From the NCBI GenBank assembly GCA_019925105.1, contig JAHGAU010000015.1, positions 744,001 to 808,000 of the forward strand: a stretch of DNA of 64,000 nt, written 5' to 3'. Source of the stretch: Niebla homalea. Lineage: Eukaryota > Ascomycota > Lecanoromycetes > Lecanorales > Ramalinaceae. A model generated the notes under the pieces. The model saw only the letters and a program-made list of their open reading frames with translations, made no database searches and had not been told where the DNA came from. The position numbers and the translations under genes are program-made. Positions 11,164-21,109 of the stretch are shown here, piece by piece. The number at the start of each line of letters is the position of its first letter. Within the stretch, counting starts at the first letter, position 1.

Positions 11164-12070
11164 TCACTTACTCCATAACGTCCGAAACATTTCATACTTT
11201 CCTCGGAAGCTCGAACATTCATGGCAAGCCGCGCCAGACCGTGAGCTCCATCTTGTCGTTCGCATAATGGCCGCTTTTGCATCAAATGCATAGATCTCGG
11301 CAGTTTTAGAGTCGAGTCCGAGATTACCGTCCCATGAATCGCCGTGGACTAACGTCCGTTTCACAACACGGCCGTCCGACTCCAATGGTCCTAGAACTTA
11401 TGGCACCACGTGGTTTATCAGACGTTCGACACCTTGTTCCAGGTTCTTCTAAGTGCCAATCATTTCTCGATTCAACTGCTTAGCACCTCTGAGCTGCTGA
11501 AAGTAATAGTCGACCCAATTTGGATTCCACGCTGTCTCTTGGGGTAGGTTGCCTTGGCATGTATTGATATGGAACCCGAATCGGCCCTTGGGTGATTCGC
11601 TCGTCTGATGCAATGCCACAATTTTGCAGAGCTAATTTGGATCTGAGTCTTCATTTGTCATTTCAACAAAATCGCACAGGGAGTAGTAAGCTGCTGGATT
11701 TGACACGTAAAGCTAACTCCATTCACAGGGTTGAAGAAAGAATCGAGGTGATGTTTTGTACAGCTCGGATATAGAGTGGAATTCGCCTTCCCACATAGCC
11801 TTCCTTTAAACATCTTCAGCATACTGAAGTCCCGTTAGATATGATGTTACTTTTCCAGTTGACGAATGCTCTACCTTGATAAAGAAAATAATAGTTTCAC
11901 CGCTTGCAAGCGTAGTCTCATTCCTGGCAGTCACCGTGATAAGTATCACAACATTCAGAACGGAACCTGTAAATCTGGGCCTGAATCGGTCGAATTTGAT
12001 CACAGAACTTCGTCACTGTCTCTGACATTTGCCGCGTTATCAGACTTTCCACAATACCAGTCGAGATTGA
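11164..12070 (-). pseudogene. decayed fructosamine/ketosamine-3-kinase
   Basis: One minus-strand frame can be followed for most of this span and matches the fructosamine-kinase family (protein-deglycating kinases of the APH fold). It contains the segment AMWEGEFHSISELYKTSPRF, then CDFVEMTNEDSDPN, GRFGFHINTCQGNLP, NPNWVDYYFQQL and the catalytic-loop-like LVHGDSWDGNLGLDSKTAEI. The HGDxWxGN motif corresponds to the family's catalytic loop. At least five in-frame stops interrupt it (after DV, ECWS-like CEWS, DPN, MIGT and HVVP), and YANDKMELTVWR continues in another frame. Several stops are TAG/TAA where Gln codons are plausible, consistent with C-to-T change. The 5' end is uncertain. Confidence 0.85.
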
Positions 12071-12335
12071 AACTCTGTTGTACATCCCGGGCTCTCGCTT
12101 GGGTTCACCGAATCACCCAGTCGACACAGCGGATTTAATCCGAGTGGCCTTCTCTCATTGCCTATACCTTCCGCCGCTTCTCTGATCAAGTTCTGCGCAC
12201 GTCCGATCTCCAGTCTCCAGTCGTTTCGTCTATCGCTCTGGAAACTTCGCACACATCAAAGAAGCTCATTGTCTCGCTCGCAAAACACACCTTTCACGGT
12301 CTCCCTGTCATTGAAACAACATACAGTCCGTTGCA

Positions 12336-13740
12336 ATGCCTATGCCACCACCAACGACCCCAAAGACCCAATCCCAGCCATAGACCCATGAGGATCAGGG
12401 TCAAGCCGCTCAGATATATAAGTCATTGGTACTACCTCCGCCAAAGACTCCAAATATGCAACAGGGTGATGAAAATTGTGATCCATGGGAGGGTCTAACA
12501 ATGACGCAAATAACCAAGGAAAACCTCCGACCGCTAAAACGGAAAGCCAGCTCAATCTCTGAAGGGAGCCCACCTAACACCACGGCACCGTTGCTCGACT
12601 GGAGACATTTAATTGTAAATTGTTGGCTTGAGGTTCTAAAGATGCGAGATAGGGCACTCAAAGAGCATCAGCATTTGGAACCGGATCGTCTGCCGAAACC
12701 CGACTTGTTAGAGCAGAATGAGAAAGGGATTGCCGATCTCAAGAAAGGGAAAGCTCTCATCCTGACCTCTCGCAGAACAATGAAAGAAGACCTAGTCGAT
12801 GCCTCTTTGGACAAGGACACGCTACTGGACCTGTACATTGGTGACATGAAACGCCAGTTGGAGATCTTCGGCAAAGACGCAGAAGTTGCTGAGGCCGCCA
12901 AAACCCCCAGGTGGTCCAGACCTACGTTAGGGAAAAGAGTGTAGGTGTACCACCATTCTGTCATGACTGCAGAGGAATCGGACGGTAAAGCATTCTGGTG
13001 TAATATCATCGGCCAGTCGCTGTACAGCAGTCAAATATCATGCGCACATATCGTACCTTACTCTTCTGGAACGGTAAAGTCTTAGGAGACATGTTCGGCA
13101 GTGATGTGAACCCCTTGCGAAGTGTTCGAAATAGTCTAATTATGCAGAAAAGGCTTGAGAAAGGTTTCGACAATTGTTACTTCGTTATCATTCCCGCAGA
13201 CACTGTTGCATGTACTGAAACAGAATAGAAAAAAAAACCATACTGCTCAATACAGCGATAGGCGAGAGAACCTTCTGGACTGATGTGTTCAATATAACTG
13301 GGCAAAATATTTGGAGGTGGAAGGACATCGATGGACGAGAGCTCACGTTCAGGAACAACAACAGATCGGCCCGTCGGTTTTTGTATCTCAGATATGTACT
13401 TGCCTACATGATCGCGAAGGACAAGAATTGGCCTGGTTATCGTACAATCCCACATGGTGAGGTCTGGGCCACACGGAAAAAACCGGACGGCTACCTTCGC
13501 AAATCATTACTTGTGGCAATGGGAAATAAGATCGGCGATAACTTCCATAATGATATTCTGACAACAGGCTTTTTTCATGATGCCGATACTAGCAGCAAAG
13601 TTGCGGATCAGGTCGCGGGGCTCAATGTTGGACAACTCCTCGGGCAACATCTTAGCGGGCAATGCGACCAGAAGGAAGACGACAATAATGAGGAAGACGA
13701 CAGTGATGAGGAAGACAATGATGAGGAAGAAAAAGGATAA
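12336..13740 (+). pseudogene. HNH-nuclease-domain protein, disrupted
   Basis: Plus-strand frames add up to a fungal HNH endonuclease-like protein (HNH_2 type). There is a proline-rich N-terminus, a charged helical region (KMRDRALKEHQHLEPD), then the core: KAFWCNIIGQ, SCAHIVPYSSG, GDMFGSDVNPLRS, RLEKGFDNCYFVIIP and LLNTAIGERTFW. An acidic C-terminal tail (EEDDSDEEDNDEEE) follows. The breaks are an in-frame TAG at 12942-12944, a one-base frame change near 13078 inside the core, and a TAG at 13226-13228 with a second frame change. A further TAG at 12381 matters only if translation began at 12336 rather than at the ATG at 12456. I found no intron of normal size that would repair them. Sequencing error could explain some but probably not all. 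Confidence 0.7.
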
Positions 13741-15086
13741 TGAGAAGTGTCGAGTCTCCTAATTACTAGCAACTCATTTGACAGCGTCATGCGTCTTTAT
13801 TACGTTATACTTCATGATGGGGACAGTTGCTCGGCGCTGCTAGAATGGACGATTATACACAATCTCTCAAGGTTATACCATGTGAGCGCAGTGAGTATGA
13901 CCCGCCACCATAGAGCTCTAGATATAGTGGGGATTCAACATGTTTAAGGCTAGTCTTTGTTATGTGACCAAGTCGTTAGACCGTCCTTAGTAGTTAGAAA
14001 TTTTATGCCAATTTCCGCACGGGATGTATCTTTGATGAGTCGATTTCATTTAGGTCTCCTGACTTTTCGATTACGTTACCATGCGAACTCAGCGTGAACA
14101 AGTTGGATAGTATGAACATCTTTACTCCTTCCGTCAATTTGTGGTCGGTCGCCGGATTGGGTGCCTCTATGCGATCCGTGGAAACTCCTCAGGCGCACTG
14201 GTAGGGGGCACATAAGCTTGGATGACTGTCGTCAATGATAAATTGAAAAAGCTGCCTCGTCACCTTACTCCTTGTGAGGGTTGGACTCCGGTCTCACGCT
14301 CCAACGGTGTATTGTAACCGCTTTGTCCCTAGGCTCAGGATTACCCACGTACAGCGTCGCAACGCCATTAAACCATTGGGGATGTTCGAGTTACTACCAC
14401 GAGGCCGTTCTTATGCAAGGCAAAGGATTTAATGAACACTCATGATTCACTCAGCTTGCTGGGTTTCCGGCTCGCGAAAGCCAATCAGTGCTCGATCGAA
14501 AATGGAAGCAGCCCAGGTGCCGAGTAAGTAGACAACATATCGCAAGGGTCCGCCATCAGAAGTAGCGCCACAGGTGACGAGCATCTGCATGAGACCTCAA
14601 AGGATACGATATTATTATCTCTGGTGATGGAATGCAGGAGTATTAGGATCACAGCCTAGGTAGGATACACCCTGCCCAATGATTGAGATGCTGCTCATAC
14701 TTAATTAATTTGTGAGCAAAGCTCGGTATAGACTAGACTTTGGTATCTTCGATATCAAAGGCCCCTCGGGCCCAAAGGAGCAACATCAGTGATATACCCC
14801 AGTCATATTGTTGATACTCGTCTTGGATATCAGAGGACGCTTCGTTGCATAAGGCCTAGGCCTTTTATTATTCTGACTAAGTACGTCATCCCGGCCCGCC
14901 ATCTGTTCACCCGAGCGCTGCTGCGCTTTTGCCTCCTCGGCTCACATTCTTAGAGGTATGACCGAGCATTAGCAATCCGACCCTACAATGGCCCACCATT
15001 AGGATGTTTGCTATCGTTCTTGACGAGGACCGTTGACCTCCTGGTATGGGTCATAGGTCCAGCGCGATCCTTGATTTCAATTGCAG
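13741..15086. other. gene-free stretch
   Basis: About 1.35 kb with no recognisable gene on either strand; the base composition is ordinary, so this is not part of the RIP block. The right end is the promoter of RIB3. Confidence 0.5.
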
Positions 15087-15866
15087 ATGATGGTCAACGG
15101 CGAGTCAAAGGGCGGCTTTGACTCAATAGAGGATACCATTGAAGCTTTCAGTAGGTGCATTCCGTGCTGCAGTCGTCGCGCTCGGAGTCTTTCCTTCCGC
15201 TCCAGTTGCTGGGCTTCGCGCTTATTTCCATCATTTAGAGATGGGGACTTCATCGTCGTGCTCGATTCGACCGACCGGGAGAATGAGGGCGATCTCATCA
15301 TCGCCGCAGAGGATGTCACCACCGAGAAGATGTCCTTCATGATCCGCTACACGAGTGGCCTGATCTGCGCGCCCTTGCCCTCCGACCTTGCCCGGCGCCT
15401 TTCACTCCCCCAGATGGTGACGGAGAACCTCGACCCCAATCGCACAGCCTACACGGTCTCGATTGACTCCTCGGATCCGTCAATCACCACAGGCATCTCT
15501 GCCCGTGACCGGGCGCTGACATGTCGAACCCTTGCTACGAAAACAGGTCAGCCATCGTCCTTCAGACGACCAGGGCACGTGTTCCCGCTGCAGGCTCGGG
15601 ACGGTGGGGTCAAGGAAAGACAGGGGCATACCGAGGCTGCCGTAGAATTCTGTCATCTGGCGGGGAAACGGCCGGTTGGCGTGATATCTGAGCTTGTGGA
15701 AGATGGTGAGGAGATTGAGGGGCAGGCAGCAAGGAAAGAAGGAGGCATGATGAGACGGGATGGGTGTCTTGCATTTGGGAAGCGATGGGGTTTGAAGGTC
15801 TGCACTATCGAAGATCTTGTAACCTACGCTGGATCTGCATGGTCTGGAAAGAATGTGCATTCGTAG
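15087..15866 (+). CDS. RIB3: 3,4-dihydroxy-2-butanone 4-phosphate synthase (riboflavin synthesis)
   Basis: The enzyme converts ribulose 5-phosphate to 3,4-dihydroxy-2-butanone 4-phosphate plus formate, supplying the four-carbon unit for lumazine in riboflavin synthesis. The model joins 15087..15154 and 15239..15866 (231 aa, the usual size for fungal Rib3). Motifs include FIVVLDSTDRENEGDLIIAA (DRENEGDL is the metal/substrate loop), the TGISARDRALT signature, FRRPGHVFPL, HTEAAVEFC and the C-terminal AFGKRWGLKVCTIEDL. The 84-nt intron uses donor GTGCAT at 15155; a better-looking GTAGGT four bases upstream would break the frame. Two adjacent ATGs (15087, 15090) are possible starts. The sequence before them (TTGCAG) resembles an acceptor, so an upstream non-coding or short coding exon is possible. 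Confidence 0.92.
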   Translation: MMVNGESKGGFDSIEDTIEAFSRCIPCCSRRARSLSFRSSCWASRLFPSFRDGDFIVVLDSTDRENEGDLIIAAEDVTTEKMSFMIRYTSGLICAPLPSDLARRLSLPQMVTENLDPNRTAYTVSIDSSDPSITTGISARDRALTCRTLATKTGQPSSFRRPGHVFPLQARDGGVKERQGHTEAAVEFCHLAGKRPVGVISELVEDGEEIEGQAARKEGGMMRRDGCLAFGKRWGLKVCTIEDLVTYAGSAWSGKNVHS

Positions 15867-16206
15867 CCTGGAAACGCTCGCCTGACGAGGATCATCAAAT
15901 GACCCGGAAAAACCCAGTCCCTCCACCTATGTCTCACCTGCTGTACCTCCTTGTTCCTCAAGCATTACGAAAGTGGGGAAAATCGAATTCGGAGTTTCCT
16001 ATTCTTGTTGCAAAGTCCCCCCTCCTGACGGTAGAATCGTCTCCCAACTCTTCGGCCTTTGCTAGCTTTTCTTAGCCTTAAAAACCCAAGTCCTGCGAAT
16101 GACACCAAATTCTTCAGTCTTCCTGAAGATGCCTCCTTCGATGACTTCAAACCCTCTTTCGAACCTCTTCAGAATACGTCCACCGACTTCTAATGGTTTC
16201 TAAACG
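15867..16206. other. intergenic between convergent genes
   Basis: 340 bp between the stop of RIB3 and the stop of the minus-strand RBR gene. Nothing recognised. Confidence 0.5.
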
Positions 16207-17718
16207 TCACCAGAGCCTGTTGTTTCGGCACCTGCTGCAGGCTTGGAGTTGACATTGATTGCATTCGTGGATGAACTCCCGCAGGGTTTCAGAACATTCT
16301 TCGCACTGGTGTTTACCCGTGACTCTGTGCCACTCGAAATGTTGACAATTGTGGCGCTGCCTCAGGTTTTGGACCGCCTGACCAACTCTTTGCTCTCTTG
16401 GCTGGACAAATCGTCGGATATGGGGTTCGTTACGATCGACTATCCGATGAGCTCGCTCCATTAGTCGACTTTCATCCCATTGGGCACATTTGCAGGTCTT
16501 CCACTCTAAGCCACATTCATAGCTAGATACGTCAGTGAGAGAGCCTCGTAGTCAGAAGAGTGGATTGTTACCAGAATTGTGCGCCACAAAGGCATCTGTC
16601 TTTGTTATCAGCACCTCCTCATTTTAGCGTTAGAATTGGAGGAAAGTCTTACCTCATATGATTGCATCCGGTTCCAAGCTCTACGAGTCGTTTGCATTTC
16701 AAGCAACGTTGCCAGCCCTCACGACTCGCCAGTTCCAGGATCTCTTGGGTCTTGCCGTCTTGGGGGCAATCTCCATCGTGTATCTTGGTTTTGCAGATTG
16801 TGCATGTCATTTTGCCACATTCTGGACATGCGCCGCGCTCTCCTTCAATAGAACAAGGAGGTATGAATGAGGAGCATGTCGGCTCAAAACAGTAGCTTCG
16901 GTTCGGAGTACTGAACTCAACACTCTTTTTCTGGAAAAGATCGATCAATTCTGAGCTGAGGTACAGCTTAGCAGATGTTAGAGGTATATGTTGATGACAG
17001 CATCGAGGTGGAAACAGCGTCTCGTCCGTTGTAGCTAGTCTGAACAGCGTCTGGAGGCAGTCCTCACAATAATAGTGACCGCAAGGGGCATGCAGAAGTT
17101 TGAATAAAGGTCGTGAGGTTTCGCAAGTAACGCATTTGTGGGGCGTTGAAGCCATTTGGGCTTGTCTTGAGGCGGCCATGACGAGGATTCGCTAGCCGGT
17201 TGCCCGTCGATCTCGTCAACCATGGTGAAGTCAATGTCTGACTCCTCATCAACTTCTTTCAACGGTGTGACGTATTGGTCAAAGAGTCTTGCAGAGAGAC
17301 TCTCTTCCAGCACCGATGGACCAGGAATGCTTTTGGAGTCAGAGATGTTCTGTGAGATGTTCTGTGCGATGTTCTGTAGAGAGGTTTTGTTGCCAGAAAG
17401 ACGCTGAGCAATTGCTCGATCAGCAATAGCTACCTGCTCTTGTGCAGCAGATTCGGCCAGAAGAGCTGCATCGGTGATTACTGCTCGCGTTATGCTCCGA
17501 CTCATGCTTCGATCAGCAATAGCCAAACTCATGTCTGTAAGGTGAGTCTGAAACATGGCCATTGCGAGGTCGTTGTCGGCTACTTCGCCGTCCCTACCTT
17601 TACCTTTCTTACGTGCAATAAGCTCGTCTACATCATCACTTTGCATCTTGAGGATCAATGCAGCAGATGCATCGTCGATCTGGTCGAAGCCTTGGGTTCT
17701 TGAACCCATGTTTGCCAT
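16207..17718 (-). CDS. RBR-type (RING-IBR-RING) E3 ubiquitin ligase
   Basis: RBR ligases move ubiquitin from an E2 to a cysteine in RING2 and then to the target. Visible in order are an N-terminal helical region typical of fungal members (FDQIDDASAALILKMQSDDV), RING1 (CVTCETSRPLFKLL ... CGHYYCEDC), IBR (CFEPTCSSFI ... CPECGKMTCTICK) and RING2 (CLKCKRLVELGTGCNHM ... CGAQFCYECG). The Cys of GCNHM is the likely catalytic residue. A cysteine-rich C-terminus follows. The 3' exons are 16207..16522, 16572..16595 (24 nt) and one ending at 16653, with introns of 49 and 57 nt. Near 17180 the frame changes. Either a 77-nt intron (17166..17242, GTCAGA...CTCAAG, giving 442 aa) or one lost G explains it; alternatively a shorter 288-aa protein starts at 17179. 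Starts at 17709 or 17901 are also possible. Confidence 0.82.
16572..16595 (-). other. 24-nt microexon encoding part of RING2
   Basis: Flanked on the minus strand by ACAG and GTAACA. It supplies C-L-C-G-A-Q-F between CNHM and CYECG, so the zinc-binding cysteines of RING2 depend on its inclusion. Confidence 0.75.
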
Positions 17719-19732
17719 GACCCTGGAGCTTGCGCTCAGCTTAGTGGGAAGGTGATGCCTTGAGAAGTCTGTAGATTGGCGCTCACGGCAGCTATTTTGA
17801 GCTTCTAGATCATGAGGCACGCCTTCAGAGTGGTCGGAGAGTCGAGGATGGAAGTCCAGCAAATTGTAAAGATAAGTCAAGGTTTTAAGTACATATGCCA
17901 CTGAGGTGGAGTGTTGAGAGAGCGGAAGGCGCTAAAACAGTGTCAACGAAATAAAATGATGATGGCAAAGAAATAAGAGAATAGCCGGCTAAATGTCCCC
18001 CCTCGTATGAAAGACATGTGAGTAGCCCATTAGGGACCCATCGCTTTTCTCGGGATGTGTATGGTCAAATGTAGGTTTACCTGAGCGAGATTCCCAGATG
18101 TACCATGTATTCACATGACGTGCCATGAATTCCAATTACGCTCTTCTCATACCCCGAACTAGCTTTTCATACAACTTGGGCCAGATAATTTTCAGAGAAT
18201 AGGATCAAGCATTCCGTAATGTGCACCAGCCTTCGCTAACCGATGTACGAGGGGCAAGTGAAAGACTGGTTAGTTATACCTCCATCTGCACGATTTGATA
18301 CTTTGATTGATGTGACAGTCGACTCCTGTTCGAAGAAGGGAAAGACGACGGCTTAACACTTGCTCCCCCATGATCTCGAAACACTACCATATTCGACAAG
18401 TCTAATAATCCAGATCCAGACAACTACTAGCAACTCCACCTTCTGATCGATCTAAAACTTGCTTCACGGTGTCGCTCACAGACAAGCTTTCAATCTCCTG
18501 ATCATCCCAGAACGATTGATACAAATGATGCTCTACAGCCTTACCCTTTTCATCCATCATCGTAAGCATGATGGACAAACACCTACTTCAAACTTAGGCC
18601 AATCCATCAGCGATATGGAGTCAAGATCAGAGATAGAAATTATGATCCTCGGGCCCAGTTCCAACTGTCATGATGAATATCAATATGTTACGAAATTCCC
18701 AATTCGCTTGAAGACATTTAGGCTTGCCAAGCCTTCAAGGGGGTGGCGGGTTTGGCTGATTTTCTCATCCAAAACAAGCAAGATCCCCATCAAAGCCGTC
18801 ACACGTTTAGGATTTGGTCCAAGATCTAGGACCGCAGAGCATAAAGACCCGTAAACCCTTCGAAAATCATCTCACAGCTCTTTGTGGGGTACGATGGTAA
18901 GCGATTAGTCTATTGGCGGCTTCTTGTCAGACAAATGTCTCACCTTGTGATCCCACCGCTCCAAAACCCTCTTCGTCAATGTTGACAGTCGGCTCTTTGT
19001 ACCAGTGAGATCACCCAGCTCAAGATATTAGTGCTCCAGTTTTGGCTTCTAGCAAAGAAACTGCGTTGACACATGATGGCCAAGTCAACAGGGAGATATG
19101 TCGTCCGCCGTCTTTCAACGAACGACTCAGATGACCGCCCCAGAACCTAGAGCCCGATCAGCAAACTCTTTCCTCCGAACTTGTGTCAAAGTGCTACTTG
19201 ATCTACACAGGCAAGTCCATCCGGTCAAGTATCTGCACAAGCGGCCGTTTCGTGTGTTACGTTGCCATTGAACGTTAAACTCTCTTCGACTCGGCTTTTG
19301 TGCGCATTCTTTACAGGATTGGTTGGATGTCACCAATATCCGTTGAGGGGATCAATGTTGAGGGGGCTGATTGTTCCCGCAGTCCTTCTCTTTGATCCAT
19401 GAAGTTGGTCCATGCCCCAAAAAGGGGCAGTCTCCCCTCTTGAGTGATACTCAAGAGACTGGACGGCCTGAATATCAGTCCCATACTTTCAGTATAAAGG
19501 CTGCATGGCTCTCCCACTCCTTTGAGTAGGCCAGAGTCGTTCGTTTCGTGATGCTTTCGGTGTGCAACTTTTACCCTTGCCGTCTGATTCATATCTTCAT
19601 TGTAAAGAGCTCCTCTGGAAGGACGTTTACCATTCTTTTGAACACACTTGCCCTCAGTCTCTCCCTGACAGTTCTCTTCCCACTCTCATTTCCTTGCCCT
19701 TATTCCACTTATCACCTCTCTCTACCAAAAAA
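17719..19732. other. gene-poor stretch and promoter region
   Basis: About 2 kb. No convincing coding sequence; short frames near 18459-18854 lack any family motif. The right 300 bases are the likely promoter of the expansin-like gene and contain two perfect palindromes (19414-19428 and 19437-19457). Confidence 0.5.
19414..19457. promoter_or_regulatory. pair of perfect palindromes upstream of the expansin-like gene
   Basis: GCCCC-AAAAA-GGGGC at 19414-19428 is followed 8 bp later by CTCTTGAGT-GAT-ACTCAAGAG at 19437-19457 (9-bp arms). They lie about 280 bp before the ATG at 19733. Both could be sites for a dimeric transcription factor or form hairpins. The function is inferred from position and symmetry only. 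Confidence 0.4.
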
Positions 19733-20606
19733 ATGCCATCTCTCCCCCAATCCACCTCCTCCTCCGTCCTCCTCATCCTCGCCTCCCTAGCCGCAGCAGA
19801 TTACCCCGTCCTCTCGGCCTCCTTCACCTGGTACAACGAATGCGCCCCCTCCCACCTCCCCGCCTGCGGTCCCACCGCCAAAACCTCCGGCCCTGACGCC
19901 CAGATCGGCTACGCGGCCACCAACAGAGTCAACTACGAGTCCGGCACCACACCCATCGACGGCGTTGGCAAGGGCTGCGGTGCATGCTGGCACATCCAGC
20001 CCCTTTCCAACCTGAACCCGATGAATGGGAACCATTTCGGCAATGCTACCGTGGTGGAGATCAATGATGAGTGTACGGATGGCGGGTACTGCTACCAGGC
20101 GATAAGACCACCTGGCAGAAAGGTGAGAGGGAACACGAAGTATGGCAAGGAGGTGCATTTCGATCTCTGCACGGCGAGCGGGGTGGCGGATGCGTTTTTC
20201 GGAGATATCGACGTGTTTGGGCAACTGCTTGGATTGGCGCAGCAGGTGGATTGTGGGGACTTGATGAGTGGTGAGTTTGGCATGGATTTGCCGCCTTTGG
20301 GACCAGTGTCCGGTGATGATGGAGCCGAGGGATCGACTACCTCGCCCGTGATTGCTCCGCCTGCTCCAAGTTCGTCGGGTTCCAGCGGGGACGGGCAATG
20401 GGGACACCTTCAATGTGTCGGACACGCCTCAGACATCTGAGGTTGAGCCTGGCAATCTGAATACAACCTTCAACAACGGTGTTGCTAGACACAACACCGG
20501 TAATCAACTTCCTGGGAAGCTTGCGGGCAATTTTCAGCAGAGCGAGCAAGCAGACAAAGCAGCCAACGCGGCAGAGGCTGAAGACGACAGCATTTGCGAG
20601 CTTTGA
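19733..20606 (+). CDS. secreted expansin-like (double-psi beta-barrel) protein
   Basis: The model joins 19733..20270 and 20386..20606 (252 aa). The intron has a consensus GTGAGT donor and TTCCAG acceptor (115 nt) and restores an otherwise broken frame. The N-terminus is a signal peptide (SSSVLLILASLAAA) with likely cleavage before DYPVLSASFTWY. The mature domain has the cysteine pattern and motifs of expansin/Barwin/RlpA-like double-psi beta-barrels: TWYNEC, CGPTAKTSG, GKGCGACWHIQP, VVEINDECTDGGYC, EVHFDLCTASGVADAFFG and QVDCG. The C-terminal tail (from AGTGNGDTFNVSD) is Asn/Gln/acidic and probably disordered. Such proteins loosen or bind cell-wall polysaccharide without clear hydrolysis. It also resembles GH45-like folds, but I do not see that family's usual active-site pattern. 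The unspliced version would end at 20440. Confidence 0.8.
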
Positions 20607-21109
20607 TCGGATTTGGGTGAAAGGTAAACTTAAGCTTGACATGGACCCGGCTGTGTAATGAAAAATGTCTATTCGTGAATGCCACGCTTGATGCAGGTTC
20701 TTGTGTGATACAATAGGACTGCATGACTTCGTAATGGGATCGTGGTCTCCCGCCCTGAATTTATCTTGAGAGGTCTCAATGTGGCGGTCGGTTGTACACA
20801 ACATAATTCTCTCTCCTGCAAGCATTCTCTCGTGACTTTCCATCACCAATTAAGCCCGCTGTCCAATTCTTCTTGTTCCCATCATTCATCACGGCGCCAC
20901 TAGAGAGAATGCCCGAACGAGTCACTATGAATTATAGCAACAGTGTAGCTTCGTACAAATGTTAACAGCCTTTCAGACCCCACTTGAATTTGTATGCATT
21001 GATCCAGGCGGTTCTGAGCGCTAATCGTATGAGCAACGGCTGGTATAAAGCCTCGGGAATTATATGAAGTTGACGTTGTCGAAGGAACATGAATGCTACC
21101 ACTGAGTGC
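20607..21109. other. intergenic between convergent genes
   Basis: About 500 bp between the stops of the expansin-like and GPI-protein genes. Nothing recognised. Confidence 0.5.

Noticed and set aside
13741..15086. tRNA or other RNA gene in the gene-free stretch
   Set aside because: No T-loop/anticodon-like arrangement found by eye here or elsewhere in the flanks.
18459..18854. 131-aa plus-strand frame
   Set aside because: Starts at TTG, no family motif, no neighbouring exons.
20271..20440. Apparent frameshift near the end of the expansin-like gene
   Set aside because: A consensus GTGAGT...TTCCAG intron (20271-20385) joins the two frames exactly, so no mutation is needed.
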